Origin: Allantophomopsis cytisporea | Taxonomy: Eukaryota > Ascomycota > Leotiomycetes > Phacidiales > Phacidiaceae | Assembly: GCA_024752435.1 (NCBI GenBank) | Contig: CP103029.1 | Coordinates: forward strand, 186,001-250,000 | Reading direction: 5' to 3' | Length of the DNA: 64,000 nt | Part shown: positions 48,504 through 60,973 of the stretch, piece after piece | Layout: every line of letters starts with the position of its first letter | Position numbering within the stretch: the first letter of the stretch is position 1 | Position numbers and translations under genes: made by a program | Notes under the pieces: generated by a model | What the model saw: only the letters and a program-made list of their open reading frames with translations | What the model was told of the DNA's origin: nothing | Database searches by the model: none

Positions 48504-50234
48504 CTAGTGAGCGGCAATACCATTCGTGTGGCCATTACCGTTCAAGCCGTTAGAACCATTGGTCTTCTGCGAAGCATGAGAACTACGGATAGGCGCACCG
48601 TTGTTGCTGGTGATGCTCTCAGTGTTCTTCATACCATTAGCAACTCTGACCTCCTTGTTGCCCATACCATTGTGAGTGCCATTGAACTGCAAATCCTTGA
48701 TCCCTGGATATCCTTTGACACCAGTAGCCTTCTCAAGGCGGTTTGCGAGGTCGTCCGAGACCTCACGGAAGATAGCGATCTGGCGCTTGATGATTTCCTC
48801 TTTCTTGCAATTCTTGATATGACCAGAGACATTGTTAACAAAGCGCTCCTTCGCCTTGTCGTCGAAGACATTCTCCCAAAGCTTGCGGGGCGCATTGAAG
48901 TCCTCTGGGCGGATCTCAGACAAGAAAGTAACGGCATTGCCGGTGAAGTCGCCGTGCAACTTGTCCAGGTTGACGGTTCGCTCGCGGAAGCGGATTGGCT
49001 CAATGGATGAGATGTAGTTGGGTCGCGAACCCTGGTTGAAGAAGGCCATGGAGCCATCACGCTGGAAGTTCGCCATGCGGTAGTTGACGCGTGGTGCGTT
49101 AACGGGCAGCTGTTGGTAGTTGACGCCGACACGGTGGCGGTGTGCGTCTGGGTAAGAGAAGAGACGGGACTGGAGAACAGGATCGGCAGATGGTTCGATA
49201 CCTGGGACCATGTGGGCTGGATTGAAGGCTACTTGCTCGATTTCAGCGAAGTAGTTCTTGGCATTCTCGTTGAGCGTAAGCTTTCCTACTTCACGAAGTG
49301 GGAATTGCTTGTGTGGCCAAACATGGGTGAGGTCGAAAACATTAATCTTCTCCTTCTCCCAAAGGTCCTCAGCTTCCTTGGAGGTCATAGTCTGGACGGA
49401 AAAGGTCCATGAAGGGAAATCTCCCTTCTCAATGGCCTCGTACAAGTCCTTCTGCGAGTGGTCTGGAGACTTGGTAGCAGCCTCCTCTTGAGTCAAGAAT
49501 TTAGTGCCTTGATCGGAAATCATGTGGAACTGGCAATAAACCCAGTCACCTGACTTATTAACCAACTTGACAGTGTGGCCAAGGTAACCATGCATAAATC
49601 TGTACCCATCTGGGATTCCTCGATCACCCATCAAAATCATAACTTGATGAATAGACTCTGGGTTCTGTGAAAGATAGTCCCAGAAGTTGGTGGAATCATC
49701 AGCACCCGTAAGATGAGTAGCTGGGTCACGCTTCTGTGTGTGAATGAAGTGAGGGAACTTGGCAGGATCTCTCAAGAAGAAAACGGGCGTGTTGTTTGCA
49801 ACCAAGTCCCAGTTTCCTTCATCCGTCTTGAACTTGACTGAGAAACCTCTTGGATCACGGGCACAGTCGTGAGATCCAGACTCGCCACCAACAGTGGAAA
49901 ATCTAACTGTGATAGGGCATTCCTTTCCAGGCTTGAACATGTCGGCTATACACAGATCCTCCAATCCTTTGGTTGTCTTGTATATTCCATGAGCTCCAGA
50001 ACCCTTGGCGTGCACAACACGCTCTGGAATACGCTCGCGGTCGAAGTGGGAGATCAGATCGATGAGATGGAAGTCTTGAAGGAGGAGGGGTCCATTGTCG
50101 CCGACTCTTTGAGTCTCATAGGGATGTGGCATTGGAACGCCATTGCTAGCGGTATATATTGTGTCTTCGGAAGTGGCGGCTCTATCGTCTTGATAGTTGC
50201 GGTAGTGATCGCCGGATGTCTTGGTAGAAGCCAT
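48504..50234 (-). CDS. monofunctional heme catalase, small-subunit type
   Basis: Intronless frame; the start chosen is the ATG of MASTKTSGDHYRNYQDD at 50234, giving 576 residues. The frame is open for 47 more codons, but that part is not catalase-like and is probably 5' UTR. Signatures: RVVHAKGSGAHG with catalytic His75, LVANNTPVFF with Asn148, and RLFSYPDAHRHR with the heme-ligand Tyr361. Length and the absence of a flavodoxin-like C-terminal domain make it a small-subunit enzyme. It converts hydrogen peroxide to water and oxygen. No signal peptide is visible, so cytosolic or peroxisomal. The last 40 residues are a Ser/Asn/Gly-rich tail ending GIAAH, which is not a canonical PTS1. It lies next to an AT-rich desert. 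Confidence 0.95.
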   Translation of the reverse strand: MASTKTSGDHYRNYQDDRAATSEDTIYTASNGVPMPHPYETQRVGDNGPLLLQDFHLIDLISHFDRERIPERVVHAKGSGAHGIYKTTKGLEDLCIADMFKPGKECPITVRFSTVGGESGSHDCARDPRGFSVKFKTDEGNWDLVANNTPVFFLRDPAKFPHFIHTQKRDPATHLTGADDSTNFWDYLSQNPESIHQVMILMGDRGIPDGYRFMHGYLGHTVKLVNKSGDWVYCQFHMISDQGTKFLTQEEAATKSPDHSQKDLYEAIEKGDFPSWTFSVQTMTSKEAEDLWEKEKINVFDLTHVWPHKQFPLREVGKLTLNENAKNYFAEIEQVAFNPAHMVPGIEPSADPVLQSRLFSYPDAHRHRVGVNYQQLPVNAPRVNYRMANFQRDGSMAFFNQGSRPNYISSIEPIRFRERTVNLDKLHGDFTGNAVTFLSEIRPEDFNAPRKLWENVFDDKAKERFVNNVSGHIKNCKKEEIIKRQIAIFREVSDDLANRLEKATGVKGYPGIKDLQFNGTHNGMGNKEVRVANGMKNTESITSNNGAPIRSSHASQKTNGSNGLNGNGHTNGIAAH

Positions 50235-53200
50235 AATGTCTATATGTCTGTAGGATCGTTTCTGAGTATGTGAAGACTTTGATATGATATCTTGTCTCAA
50301 AGATAATGTATATTTCAGAATATCAAGATCTGCAACAATAAAATGAAGGTCTGCAAATATATACAAACCCCTCACTTTGCATGCACCACTAATAAAGTCT
50401 AATCATGATCTCATGAGAATGAATACAAGCTGTGTGATTTGTCGAAATCGTTAGACAATGCTGTTTTGGGAGACTAGTACGTGGCGGACTTTGTACTTGC
50501 GCGTTACTGATCATAACGGCTTGTGGTGGCCATGGACTTCCAGAACTGCCGTCAGCATTTACTTACATAAACCCCAGATTTCGAGCGTTCGAGGCATGCT
50601 CCAGTTGGCGAGAAGCTGTCAGCATATTAATCATAACTATGAGAGGCTATTTCGCCAGTTCATGCCTTCAGAGAAATCAGAGTTGATCTCGTTAGCCAGT
50701 CATTCTTCACTGATCGTGACCGAAAGAAAAACTTGTTGAAACACGTCATCTATCGGATAATGTTGGCGATGTTACACACATTTAATGGAAAGCCTCAATC
50801 ATGCGTCAAGCTTCTTCTGTATGAACACGGCCGCATTTCAATTAGTATGTGCCTTTTATGTTGTGGAAGGTGAGATACTTAGACGCAGTCCTACACCGCA
50901 TCGTCTTCAGTGACATGTATCTGCAGAGCACTTTATGATATCTCAATGATGAAACCCGTCCGCTCAATTTTCACTATCTTCCATAAATTGATTTACCCCG
51001 TGATTTGAAAGCCATTTTCTAAAGATACAAGGCATTCGATGATGTCAAGACTACCTTCAAGCGGGAAGCAAAATCGCGGGGATGACGTCGGGGTATGTGC
51101 AGCCTAAAGCATTAGGCTTACATCTGTTTCTACATACCACTCATACCTGGATCGGTAGAAACGCAAACGAGATATACTAAGAATCTGAACATTGAAGATT
51201 ATGAATATACAATACTCTTGTAGAAACTGTATATAACAAGCCATGTCAGTAGACCTTGCTAGAACGACAGTGCAGCAGCATGTCCTTGACTCGGTAGATC
51301 TCACATCTACAACATTTGGAAGTCTACGAGGAGCCTTGGACGTCTCTTATCACTAGCTCACTCAAGCAGATTGTTTGTAGGGGAAAGTACCTTAACCTTT
51401 ATTTCTTTAGAAAACCCAAAGTCTTGAAGACAAAAGATGAACAATATAGTCCCTGGTTTCCTGAGCTTCAGTAGTATTTATCTACTAAGGTTAGTTTACC
51501 TTACGTGATGAATTTTCGGATTAAGTGATACTATCACTGTGATAATTTATAAAAATATGCATTGTATTAATGCATTCACTTGGCAACGTAACTAATGTAT
51601 GCTTTCCTAAAACTCTTTTTAATGATAACATATACAGGCTTCTTTGCTTTATATCCTTGTCAGCAATGATATACATACACAGCTCGGTTGCTCCAAATTC
51701 TTAACCCTATCATGGAGCTCTACATGATATACGATAAACGATAAACCCATCCGACAGCTCTCTAAGTATTGACGCTGTGAGTTTGGGCAGTCCTCCACAA
51801 AATAAGATTAGTCCTTGGGCACAGAAGAATACATGAGAGGATCCTCTTCTAGATGACAGGCTGCCTAGCAAGGCTGCAGATGGGGGTTCTCCATACCTCT
51901 TCATCCCGATTGCATGCAATATATATATTGGGCATCAAATCTCTTGGCAGGGGGGAGGAGCCTCAGCACAGGAACCTCAGCATGCTTAGCCCGTATTCCG
52001 GGATAAACGAGTCGCACAGTACTTTACTTACAGCAAACATTGGCAAGGGTTTGGTTGTGCTAGCATCAATGAGCCCTCATAGCAGTGCTTTAGGGTACGA
52101 GCCACGGCATGGAGGCCAGGGGATTTTGTCGATCCACGGGAGGCCTGGAAATTATCTTTGTCTTCGTAAATCGAGGTGTTCTTCTGACTAGAGCAGTATA
52201 TGAACAATCTAATTCAGCTAGCTGTACATGTATATCTTTCATGGGCTGCCTGTGCTACATAATAAAGTCCCTTGATGTCCTAGCACATATAGACATCGCA
52301 GAGGAGTCGCCTGTGACTAAACAAAACGAAATAGGAGTATATCTCTACTACTGAGCTGTCTTGGGCAGAAAAGACATAATTGCCGGTCTTCTCATAAGCA
52401 CGGTTGCAACCTTATCCCATTTATATCTGGCTAGGGACGTCACACGTATACTCGTAACACCTTAGAGAGTACAAACGATCAAGAGATTTTCAGCTACATT
52501 GTCTTTATGATGATGTGACAGAGTCACGCTGTAAGAATGTGCATGTTGTTGCACCGCTTTGTCGAGGAAGTTGACGTATATGCCATATATATGTAGGCGT
52601 TACACAGTTTCCTCTTCACTGGGCCGCGGAGCAGAGCTCCGGTGATGTCAGAATCCCAATAGGACGTTTTTGACGTTTTAACTATCTTAGCGTACCGAAA
52701 ATAAGCGATTCTATAATAAGGAAATCATGCTTCATATGTCTGTTGAGTGTTTCTATTTTACATATACTACTAGAGCATGTCCTCCAAAGTCCGCATTTAC
52801 AATATGTATGTATGCATATCGCACCTTATACCCAAAATCGACGAAATACAGATGCGCTGCTCTGTATTAGGCAGCACTTTCGAAAGGAAGCATAATGTGG
52901 ACTCTGCTACATATTTCTCGGCCCGTTTACCTACCTATGGTAGTATCATGAAAATAGTTTAGATCCTTACAAATTCTAGATCTCACCCTTTTAATACCCT
53001 TTATGGACACAAAAGTTAGATATCTACCACTCCTCTTCAGGCCCGCAGGGCATATCCAGTAAAGCTAAGCGGAGGTCCTAATCAAATCCCAAGTACATAC
53101 TGTGTGTGTATGTGACTGCAGGTTTATACTTCGTGCCGTGTATGCTGTGCAGTGCATACTATATATACTTCATAAGAACCCTATCAATAAGTGTTTCATC

Positions 53201-55874
53201 TTTCTATTCTGGTCACTCTCAGTATATTGCAAGCATCACACCTTACATTCTCGACCAGTCACAGTTTACTAATCGACAGATACATCATGTTTGCCTACAG
53301 AAACCTTTTTCTGTGCGTATCGCCATTCGCACATATCAGCCCTTAGCTTAGCGGACGCATCCTGTTGACTCACCCGCATTCTCATGCTACCGCTAATGAT
53401 CAGAGCCTCTGATTAGTTTGAGGAGCCGCCATTTGCTGGTTGTCACTTTGTGACGGGCATTGGAACTGCCGACGTGGACGGTCGCATCTACAGCGCACTC
53501 GATCCCTTGTAACTCTCTAGTCCATACCTCGCAAGAGACAGGGGTAGATCTTACGTGTTAGGCCCGAACTCGGCAAATCTTCAAGTACGGGTCCAAAAAA
53601 AAAGGGACGAGAAAGACAAAAAAAAGCATATTCATAACCAATTGGAATATATCGAGTTGCTACGTTTTAAGATTTTCCGGCAACAATTGAACCAGCGGCT
53701 ACATAATATATCTCAAAAATCTTGTTATTCAAGTGAATCTATAATCAAGCCGGTTTGGCATATGCTTGGGAGGTTTGGACGTGAATCTGCACGGGAGGGT
53801 GAACCGGTCGAATAGAGAACAGAGCGTACTGATTTGCACTGATGGGTTGTTCTAGACGAGCAGGCCCATGATTTCAGCCTTTACCGTCACTTGTCGAATA
53901 CCAGTGGTGCCAGTAATGAGAACTGCGAACAATACTGGGGTGCCAACCAACCGCGACTAGTAGAACCGTCCAGGCTTCATTCGTGCTCCTCCGCTGAACA
54001 TTTATCTTAGACATACACCTGTATATGCAACCAGAAACGTACAGAGTTCCACCAGGTCGGGAAACTTATTTCTCGCTGTGACTGTACGTGGTTATAAGCA
54101 CTGGCAAGCATTGGTCTACTGACCTCCAATGATCTCGCCCAATGGACGAACGAGCGCGACGGACAGATGACACAGAGGCGTGAGAGGGACGGCGCGAGCC
54201 CATTCCTGAGAAACTCTTTTTGAACTAACGTCTTCATATGATGTACTCCCCTGATCCATAAGCTCAACCTACACCCTGGCGCAAAACGAATCCTCAAAAT
54301 CGGTCTTGAGACTAATACGAACTTACTGCAAAGGCGAGGGCTGTGGCTTGCTTAAGCGTCATTTGTATTCCATCCTGAGGGTCTGCTTACTTTCAGATAG
54401 AGACGTTCAACAAGGAATCGCCATTCACTCTCAGCTCAAGTTATGAGATGAGATTGTGGTTCGACCGCTGTTGGGGATCTTCTGCAGCAGTCGTGGCTTA
54501 CCGACAGTGTGGTTCTCACAAGCACAGCCGTAGAAAATTGATCACTTTGTTGCGCCGTCTTGACTGAATCCAAACCTATATGACCTTGTCGATCTTTCAC
54601 CTACAAGTTCTGCATATTAGGCTACATTGGGGTATGTTGGATTACGGATTACGTTCTGCTTGGGAAGCCAGGTGCGTATTGCATAACCTCAGCATATTGA
54701 CAGCCAACAAGGGGATTAACCGTGAGGTTGTCAGTCTTAGAATGAAGCTACTGAGTAGATCGCAGGAGTCTCAGCTCTTCCCGCTGTCGCAAATATGAAC
54801 TGTAGCCCACAAGGTTCTTTGTCGTCTTCGATACCGGGTAGTCTTGCGGCCTGCAGTGCCACATGCCCTTGTATGAGAGCTTGCATGCCATTTGCACCAT
54901 CAGAACCAACTAGCTATACAGCATTAGTTGTTCCACCCTCACTCGTTCACGCAGGCATGGTAGAAAATCCATCCATAACCTCCGTTCATCATGGCAAATT
55001 CGCTTTACGGGCGCCACTTTCGCCTTTTGTTCCAGTCTAGATGTCTTGATCTTCAGTCTTTCTACCGAATACTCTGATTCTTGCCACCCACTGAGAGCCC
55101 TTATGCTAGTATTTTAGGCATATATATATACAACGGTACTAGTTGCTGGCCATAGTGACCTAGCCGTCAAGTTTAACTTATGCAGGGACGTCTTCACTGC
55201 ATGAAGATTGCGAAAACCGAACGATTTGACATGTATCCGGTGCATTCTTCAGCGGAATCATTGTAGGTACACCGGATCACAGACCGGAGATCGTGCTACA
55301 TAACTAGCTCCCTAAGCGCATATGTACACAAGCCGACTATGTCTACGAAGTACTTATTTGGTAAAGAACTCGGCACATAAAAGTCTTAGTATACGAACTG
55401 GTGAGGCAATGCAAGCTGTCTTTGAAGCGTTAAGCATGTTATCTGCTGTCGTTCAGCGTGCATCCTATCTTTATTTCCTACATGTTGTCAAGGATGGGAC
55501 ACCTTTGAACTTGAATCATTTTCGCCAGAGCCTGCTTCTGTTGAGCGTCCCAATAGTTTGACTGGCTTGGCTCGTCAAAACCTTAGGAGCTATGCAGTTG
55601 CCGGGGTAAACGATCAATCCACAGGCTTTTATTTGGTATTCTCGAAACTTTCAAAAATCTTACTTTCACTGGTTTGTAACCCAGCTTCGAAGTTCTCTTA
55701 ATCTCCAATGATAATTTTTGTCGGCTTGCATTAGATATGGAAACCGCAGTCCCACAAACTCATTATATCTCATCTTCTGTACTTCCCATCAGTGGAGGTA
55801 GTCTAGTTAGCAGACATCAACCGATTCCGAAGCCTTGAGTCTCAAGACATAGTATATCCTGGGTGAAAAAAAAA
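50235..55874. other. long gene-free region
   Basis: About 5.6 kb with only short frames. The first few hundred bases are the catalase promoter. A minus-strand stretch at 54737-54913 reads like protein (see findings) but has no start or splice partner that I could settle. Otherwise I see nothing supportable. Confidence 0.45.
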
Positions 55875-56890
55875 ATGTCCGCAATTACGAGCTTGCCCAT
55901 GAGCCAGACCAAAGAAGGTCTCCGTCGACACTTGAACATGCCGGACGAAATTTACACTCTCATGGCAGTAAGTTTTACTCCCTGCTCGAGGCTTTCCGCT
56001 CCACCACGGATCAAGATACCGCACCGTCCCACTTAACCTGTGTCTGTCCCGAGTCCCGGCCGAGTGTCTCTGTCAAGGCTGTACAGCTGACGGTATAAAT
56101 TATGTACAGAAAGAAACGGATCGCATCTACAAACAGTTAACAGGCGATAAACGTCACTTGAAAACGAATTGCAAAACAAGCCCTCCCTACGATTGGAACG
56201 ATGTCGTCGAAAAGTCCAAGGACGATGCCATAAGGCAGCTCGCCAGCAACGGATCTTCTCGAACCGCGCCTTATTGGCAGATGGCTGAGGAGAGTGAATC
56301 ATCTCCAAACTGGATTGCAAAGTGGTTCCTTTATCATAAATTCCGTTACCGTGATGGGAGAAACAAGTCGAAACACTCGAGTGGGCATAAGGCACGTAGA
56401 TCAAGCGGTAATCAGGGTTCGAGCAGTCAAGATCAGAGTGTCGACCAAGACACCAGCTACTTGGACACCAGCATTCAAGGGGTGCAATCTTTTGATTACG
56501 GAAGTCAACAGGAAACCTACTATTCAGACTACTCGAGTTGCACAGCCGGTACGAGATCTAAGGAGTCATTCCTCTCCGACTTAACATAACCACCGTGCTT
56601 CATATACTAATTCTGGAGGTTAGCAACAACCAGCAGCTTACCATTTTCAACTAGCTACGGAGACGTCGTATATGCCACAAATAGAACATTAGGTAGGTTT
56701 AAATTTCCAGGTACCACGTGTATATTTGAGTTTACAAACACGGATAGATGACAGATCATTTGCAGGTCCTGGAATGCCTTTGGCTTCTACTTCATACACT
56801 CAATCCGATGTATCAACTACCAACAACGATTCTAGACAATTGGGGAAGAGAGTTTTCGATCCGGTGAAGGATGATTGGGTACACAAATAA
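55875..56890 (+). CDS. small uncharacterised protein, probably conserved
   Basis: Three exons, 55875-55967, 56110-56548 and 56766-56890, give 218 residues. Exon 1 encodes MSAITSLPMSQTKEGLRRHL and NMPDEIYTLMA, followed by a GTAAGT donor. Exon 2 opens after TACAG with KETDRIYKQLTGDKRHLKTN, then KTSPPYDWNDVVEKSKDDAI, and WIAKWFLYHKFRYRDGR. Exon 3 gives GPGMPLASTS and ends KRVFDPVKDDWVHK. If the second intron (217 bases, GTACGA..TTTGCAG) is retained, the frame stops at 56589 after SKESFLSDLT. The middle of the protein (acidic/aromatic, Trp-rich) resembles short conserved hypothetical proteins of filamentous ascomycetes. No catalytic motif, signal peptide or membrane segment is seen. Confidence 0.65.
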
Positions 56891-58882
56891 CATAGAATTT
56901 GTTTCCTTGTTCAACAGTATATATTGGTGTTTAGAGTTTGGGGAGAAATAGATGTTGGTAAGAATACACGGATTTCAACCGGACTCTCATATATTACGAA
57001 ATAACGTTTCCATTCGAATGCTTTCTTACAGTCTACAGGCAACATCATCATCAATATCATCAATTCAATATTATCATTGTTATCATATTTATGGACATCG
57101 TCGTTGCGGTTGCTTTGCTTGATGCGCTAGAAGGCTATCTGCATACCATGATCATCTACATCTCTTCTGACTAACTAATGACCTAGAACATTTGTGAATC
57201 ACACATGCTACCGCATGTACATAACACGAAAATTGTGTCAGAAATTACTACCGAGCATCCTCATCTGATCCCAGGAACCAACTGGACTAGAAACACGCAG
57301 CACACGCAAGTGAATTGACTTCATGGAGAAGTTGGAATCACTCGTTGTACCCAGTGTTACTGGTAAGTCAAAACACCTAGTACCCTGCGCATTAAGCCTC
57401 TCGATCGAACCACCGGTGAACCACAAAGCCGGCAGATGCTCAGAACCCTGCGTTGCTTGAGGAAGACGCGGAGGTGTATTTCAAAGAGCACCCCGCCATA
57501 AAGACACCCATGCTCTACGGCATCACAATACATACGTAGCCGCGGTAGCCTACAAAGGAGCCGTATCCCGGAGAAAAAGTGACAGACTGACAGCTGTAAC
57601 GGAAAATTGATAGAACGTCCCGTCTGGACGCTCTCCACAAGAGTGCCAAGCATAACACGCATATTACTTTTCCTATTAAATGACGTCCATTATAGTTCTT
57701 AGAATGAATCGTAACACCCGTTTTTCCCGGTTACCTTGTTGGATCAGCTTTGCAGGGCTCGCCAGCGCGCGTGCACATGACAGGGACGGTTTTGCCGTGA
57801 TAAGCCTTGAATGCGCCTCATGCATACCAACATTCAAAGATCTTCATTTATGGACCAGAAACTTGCGATGGACTTTCGTACCCGTATAGTTGAAGATAAG
57901 GCATGCAAATCCGACCAAGTGCACGGGCGTATTCAAGAGGATGGAGTGAACACAACCGATGGCTTCGATCTGAAGATATCACTGGGCCTACCTTCCGAAT
58001 GGAGTGGGAGCTACTCTACAGAGGGGCACAGAGTGAAAGGTTCGCGCACGCGACAGGCACATGATCAGTTGTGGGGTCTATGGCGGAGGCTTATAGATTT
58101 GAGCAAGGCTCTGTTGACGTAGAAGTGGATCTGGAACCGGCACAAATGAGTCTATTTGCACAGCGATGGCCAGAGCCGTTAGGATCTTCAAAGGGCGTTT
58201 TCAGGCGGCCCTCGGCCGTTCAATGTTAAGGTGCATGGAGTGTATGGCTGCAATCCGTGGAACAGGCTTTGACCCTGTCTGCATGGCATATGTAGACCCG
58301 CCATGCAGCATCCCATGCCGGCCCATCAAAAGGGCTTGGTTGATCTGGACCTTCACCAGTTTCATCTCTCACCACAGGAAAATCATGCAACTTATGCGCA
58401 AAGCGAGCATAACCCGGACTTTGACCGCATAAAAGCCCATGGAAAGCTGGAAGCGCAAAAGAGGGGCAGTTATATGTGGGGCAAATCTCTGTGCACGATG
58501 TGTATTCGGTTGACTACGGTTGAAGAAGCGTAATCATGTAGGCCTAGATTAATATGAGGGGAAGTTTCGAGTCTTTGGTTATAGGTACAATTTGTAAAAT
58601 GCACCTCTCCACAGTCTGTGGCCAAGTGCTTTGACTATAAAACGATCACTTTTCATCTATACTCACAAAGTTGTATGCGTGCAGGGTATTTTAGATTGTG
58701 ACGCTCTTCTTACTCTCAAGTGTCACTTATTCTGTCATAATGGCACCATAAATTTAGCCGAAAAGTGAATTAGAAGAAACCAGGATTAGGAGACCAATCT
58801 GCGCTATGCTGCTATACCCAAAGTGGATTGAACGCATTAAATCTGAGACCAGAAAGATAAAACAAGAAAATACATCGCGCGT
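56891..58882. other. intergenic region with unresolved coding signal
   Basis: Between the small unknown gene and the 3' end of the calcium uniporter. Plus-strand frames at 57811-58122, about 58080-58228 and 58303-58533 read like protein, but I could not connect them with consistent splice sites. The rest shows nothing. Confidence 0.4.
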
Positions 58883-60476
58883 CTAATCATCGCTCTTCTT
58901 CTTATCATCTCCATCGTCATCATCGTCATCCTTCTTCTGATTCTTCCGTCTGTCGTCTTTTAATGCATCATGGACCTCCTCACTATGCTCATCCAATTTC
59001 TCATCCCACTCCACGTCGTACTCGTTCGCGATGTTCTTGATCTCTTTGCGGAGACCGTTGGCTTCTTCTATCAACGATTCCCACTTTTGGACGTCAAATC
59101 CCTTAGCGGCGTAAAGGGTATTTTGACGACGGGAGACGGTAAGGTTTAATGCCGCACGGTAAGAAACTTCGCGATTATGATAGAGAAACCACAAGTAACC
59201 TAGCATGATTGTCGAAAGACCTGCAAGGTACTAAAACTGCGTGAGCAAGGTGGAATTTCAATTGTTGGGGCACATACTGTGATAGGTTCCATGGTATCCC
59301 AACCATAATCGGTTTGAAAGGTAAAATGGTAAATAGCACCCCACCATGTGAGTAGGATTCCAAACCCACCCATCGCCAACCTCTGCGCACTCTTGTGTGC
59401 TAGATCGTCGCATTCCTTTTTGATACTAGCCATATCTGCCAACCTCCTACTCGTTTTCCTCAGCCTTACCCTCAAATAGTGTGTTCGGTCGTTGAAGCTA
59501 GGCACACCGACACGAATCTCGTGACTAAGACCCTCGATCTTCACCGCGAACTCTTTGCCTCTTGCCGCATCCCTGATAAAGTCTCCAATTTCAGTCGAGG
59601 ATGACCACCGTACAAACTTCTTTTCATGAGATGCCTCAGGGCCTTCATGTCCGGCACCACTATAACTTTCAACACCTCCCTCACCCGGACCCCCGCGAAG
59701 CTGATGTCTCACATGCTTCGGAACCTTGTGCCCTTCTGCCTTCTCACTTATAATTTTCCCGACTTTCACAAGCTTTCCATCGACCATTTCTTCATCACTC
59801 CCTTCTTCTTCTTGCATTTCCTCTGCTTCTGCTTCTGGATCCCTCTCATCAATCTTGATCTCGTCCTGGGCAGAGTCCTCAGCTCGAAATTGTATTTGGG
59901 GGGCTTTATCTTTTCCATCTTTATCTTGGATCATAGGTAATTCGCTTTGAATCAGTCGTTCGAGGTAGGAAAGAGGTTGTTGAGGATGAACCAAGAGCGC
60001 TAACGGCTCGATATCCTTGCGATCTTTGTTCTTGTCCAGAGTTGTGAGTGGTAATATCAACTTCAGCAATTTCGAAGGTGTGGTAAGGAGTTTGCCTATT
60101 CATGTTAACACAAGCCCACAAATTCTCCAGATTTGATGAACGAAGTACCCTTTGTCATAGCACCAGCACGTCTCGCCCGTTTTACAGGTGGTTTATCTGT
60201 ACCCTCGCGGTGCCATGGTGTTCTAGCCTGTAGCTCCTCTGCCTCCCCAATTGCATGATCTAACTGATCGTCATTTTCATCCAACTCTTTGTTTCCTAGC
60301 TCCTTTGACTGTCTTGATAGCTCTAGCCATGTGTTCGAAGTTGAGAATGGTCTGCTAGCGAGTGTTCGTATGGGAGTGGGTTTGCGAGCAGATAGACAGT
60401 TTGTCAGAAACGGAGTGTTCGCCAGAGGCGTTGACAATATCGTTTGCCTTGGTAGGCGCAAAGCTGCACGTCGCAT
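58883..60476 (-). CDS. mcu: mitochondrial calcium uniporter pore subunit
   Basis: Three exons: 60476-60149, 60095-59278, 59230-58883; 497 residues, in frame. An in-frame stop lies just upstream of the chosen ATG. The N-terminus (MRRAALRLPRQTILSTPLAN) is a typical mitochondrial presequence. The matrix domain contains KLLKLILPLTTL and LSYLERLIQSELP, then a long acidic insertion typical of fungal members. Next come a coiled-coil-like segment, the first membrane helix (MGGFGILLTWWGAIYHFTF), the selectivity motif WDTMEP (Trp375, Asp376, Glu379), and the second helix YLAGLSTIMLGYLWFLY. A coiled coil and a Lys/Asp-rich tail follow. It forms the calcium channel of the inner mitochondrial membrane. 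The last intron (47 bases) sits right after the pore motif. It lies 3' of the 2-oxoglutarate dehydrogenase gene on the same strand. Confidence 0.93.
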
Positions 60477-60973
60477 AGCCAATGGAGATATTATAGGAAA
60501 CAACACAATCTAATGGAGAGCAGTGAGTAAAGAAGACATTACGAGCCACTGTACATCATTAAGATGGAGGTTGCTTTGTTTAACCACATCCAACGTCGCA
60601 CCTAAACTTGGAAGCAGTGTAATTGGAATCCGTCATGGGCGCAGCACCAAAGCTACGTCATGATCACGTGGACTCAGTCAGACACCCCTGTCAAATCAAC
60701 CCCTGTCTCCCAAACCATTCCTCCGGGAATTGCTCGGCATGAAATCCGATTCAATTAAGTAAAGTCTGGGCAAGATTCCTCAAAAGGCATGTGCACGATG
60801 TGGTGGGCAATTAACACCACGAGTTTCAAGAAATCTTTATACACAAAGTCTGTAAACGTTACGAATTCAAATGCTGCATATACTCATGCCCGTAGACAAA
60901 GGAAATAATAACGGGTCATGTACACTCATACAATTGCCTTTCTACAATATTCCATACGTTTATCGCCATCCCT
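60477..60973. other. short tandem intergenic region
   Basis: About 500 bases between the 3' end of the 2-oxoglutarate dehydrogenase gene and the uniporter start, both on the minus strand. It must hold the terminator of one and the promoter of the other. No other feature is visible. Confidence 0.6.

Noticed and set aside
50235..50375. N-terminal extension of 47 residues on the catalase frame
   Set aside because: Not similar to catalase N-termini; MASTKTSGDHYRNYQ fits the family start and places the active-site residues at the usual distances.
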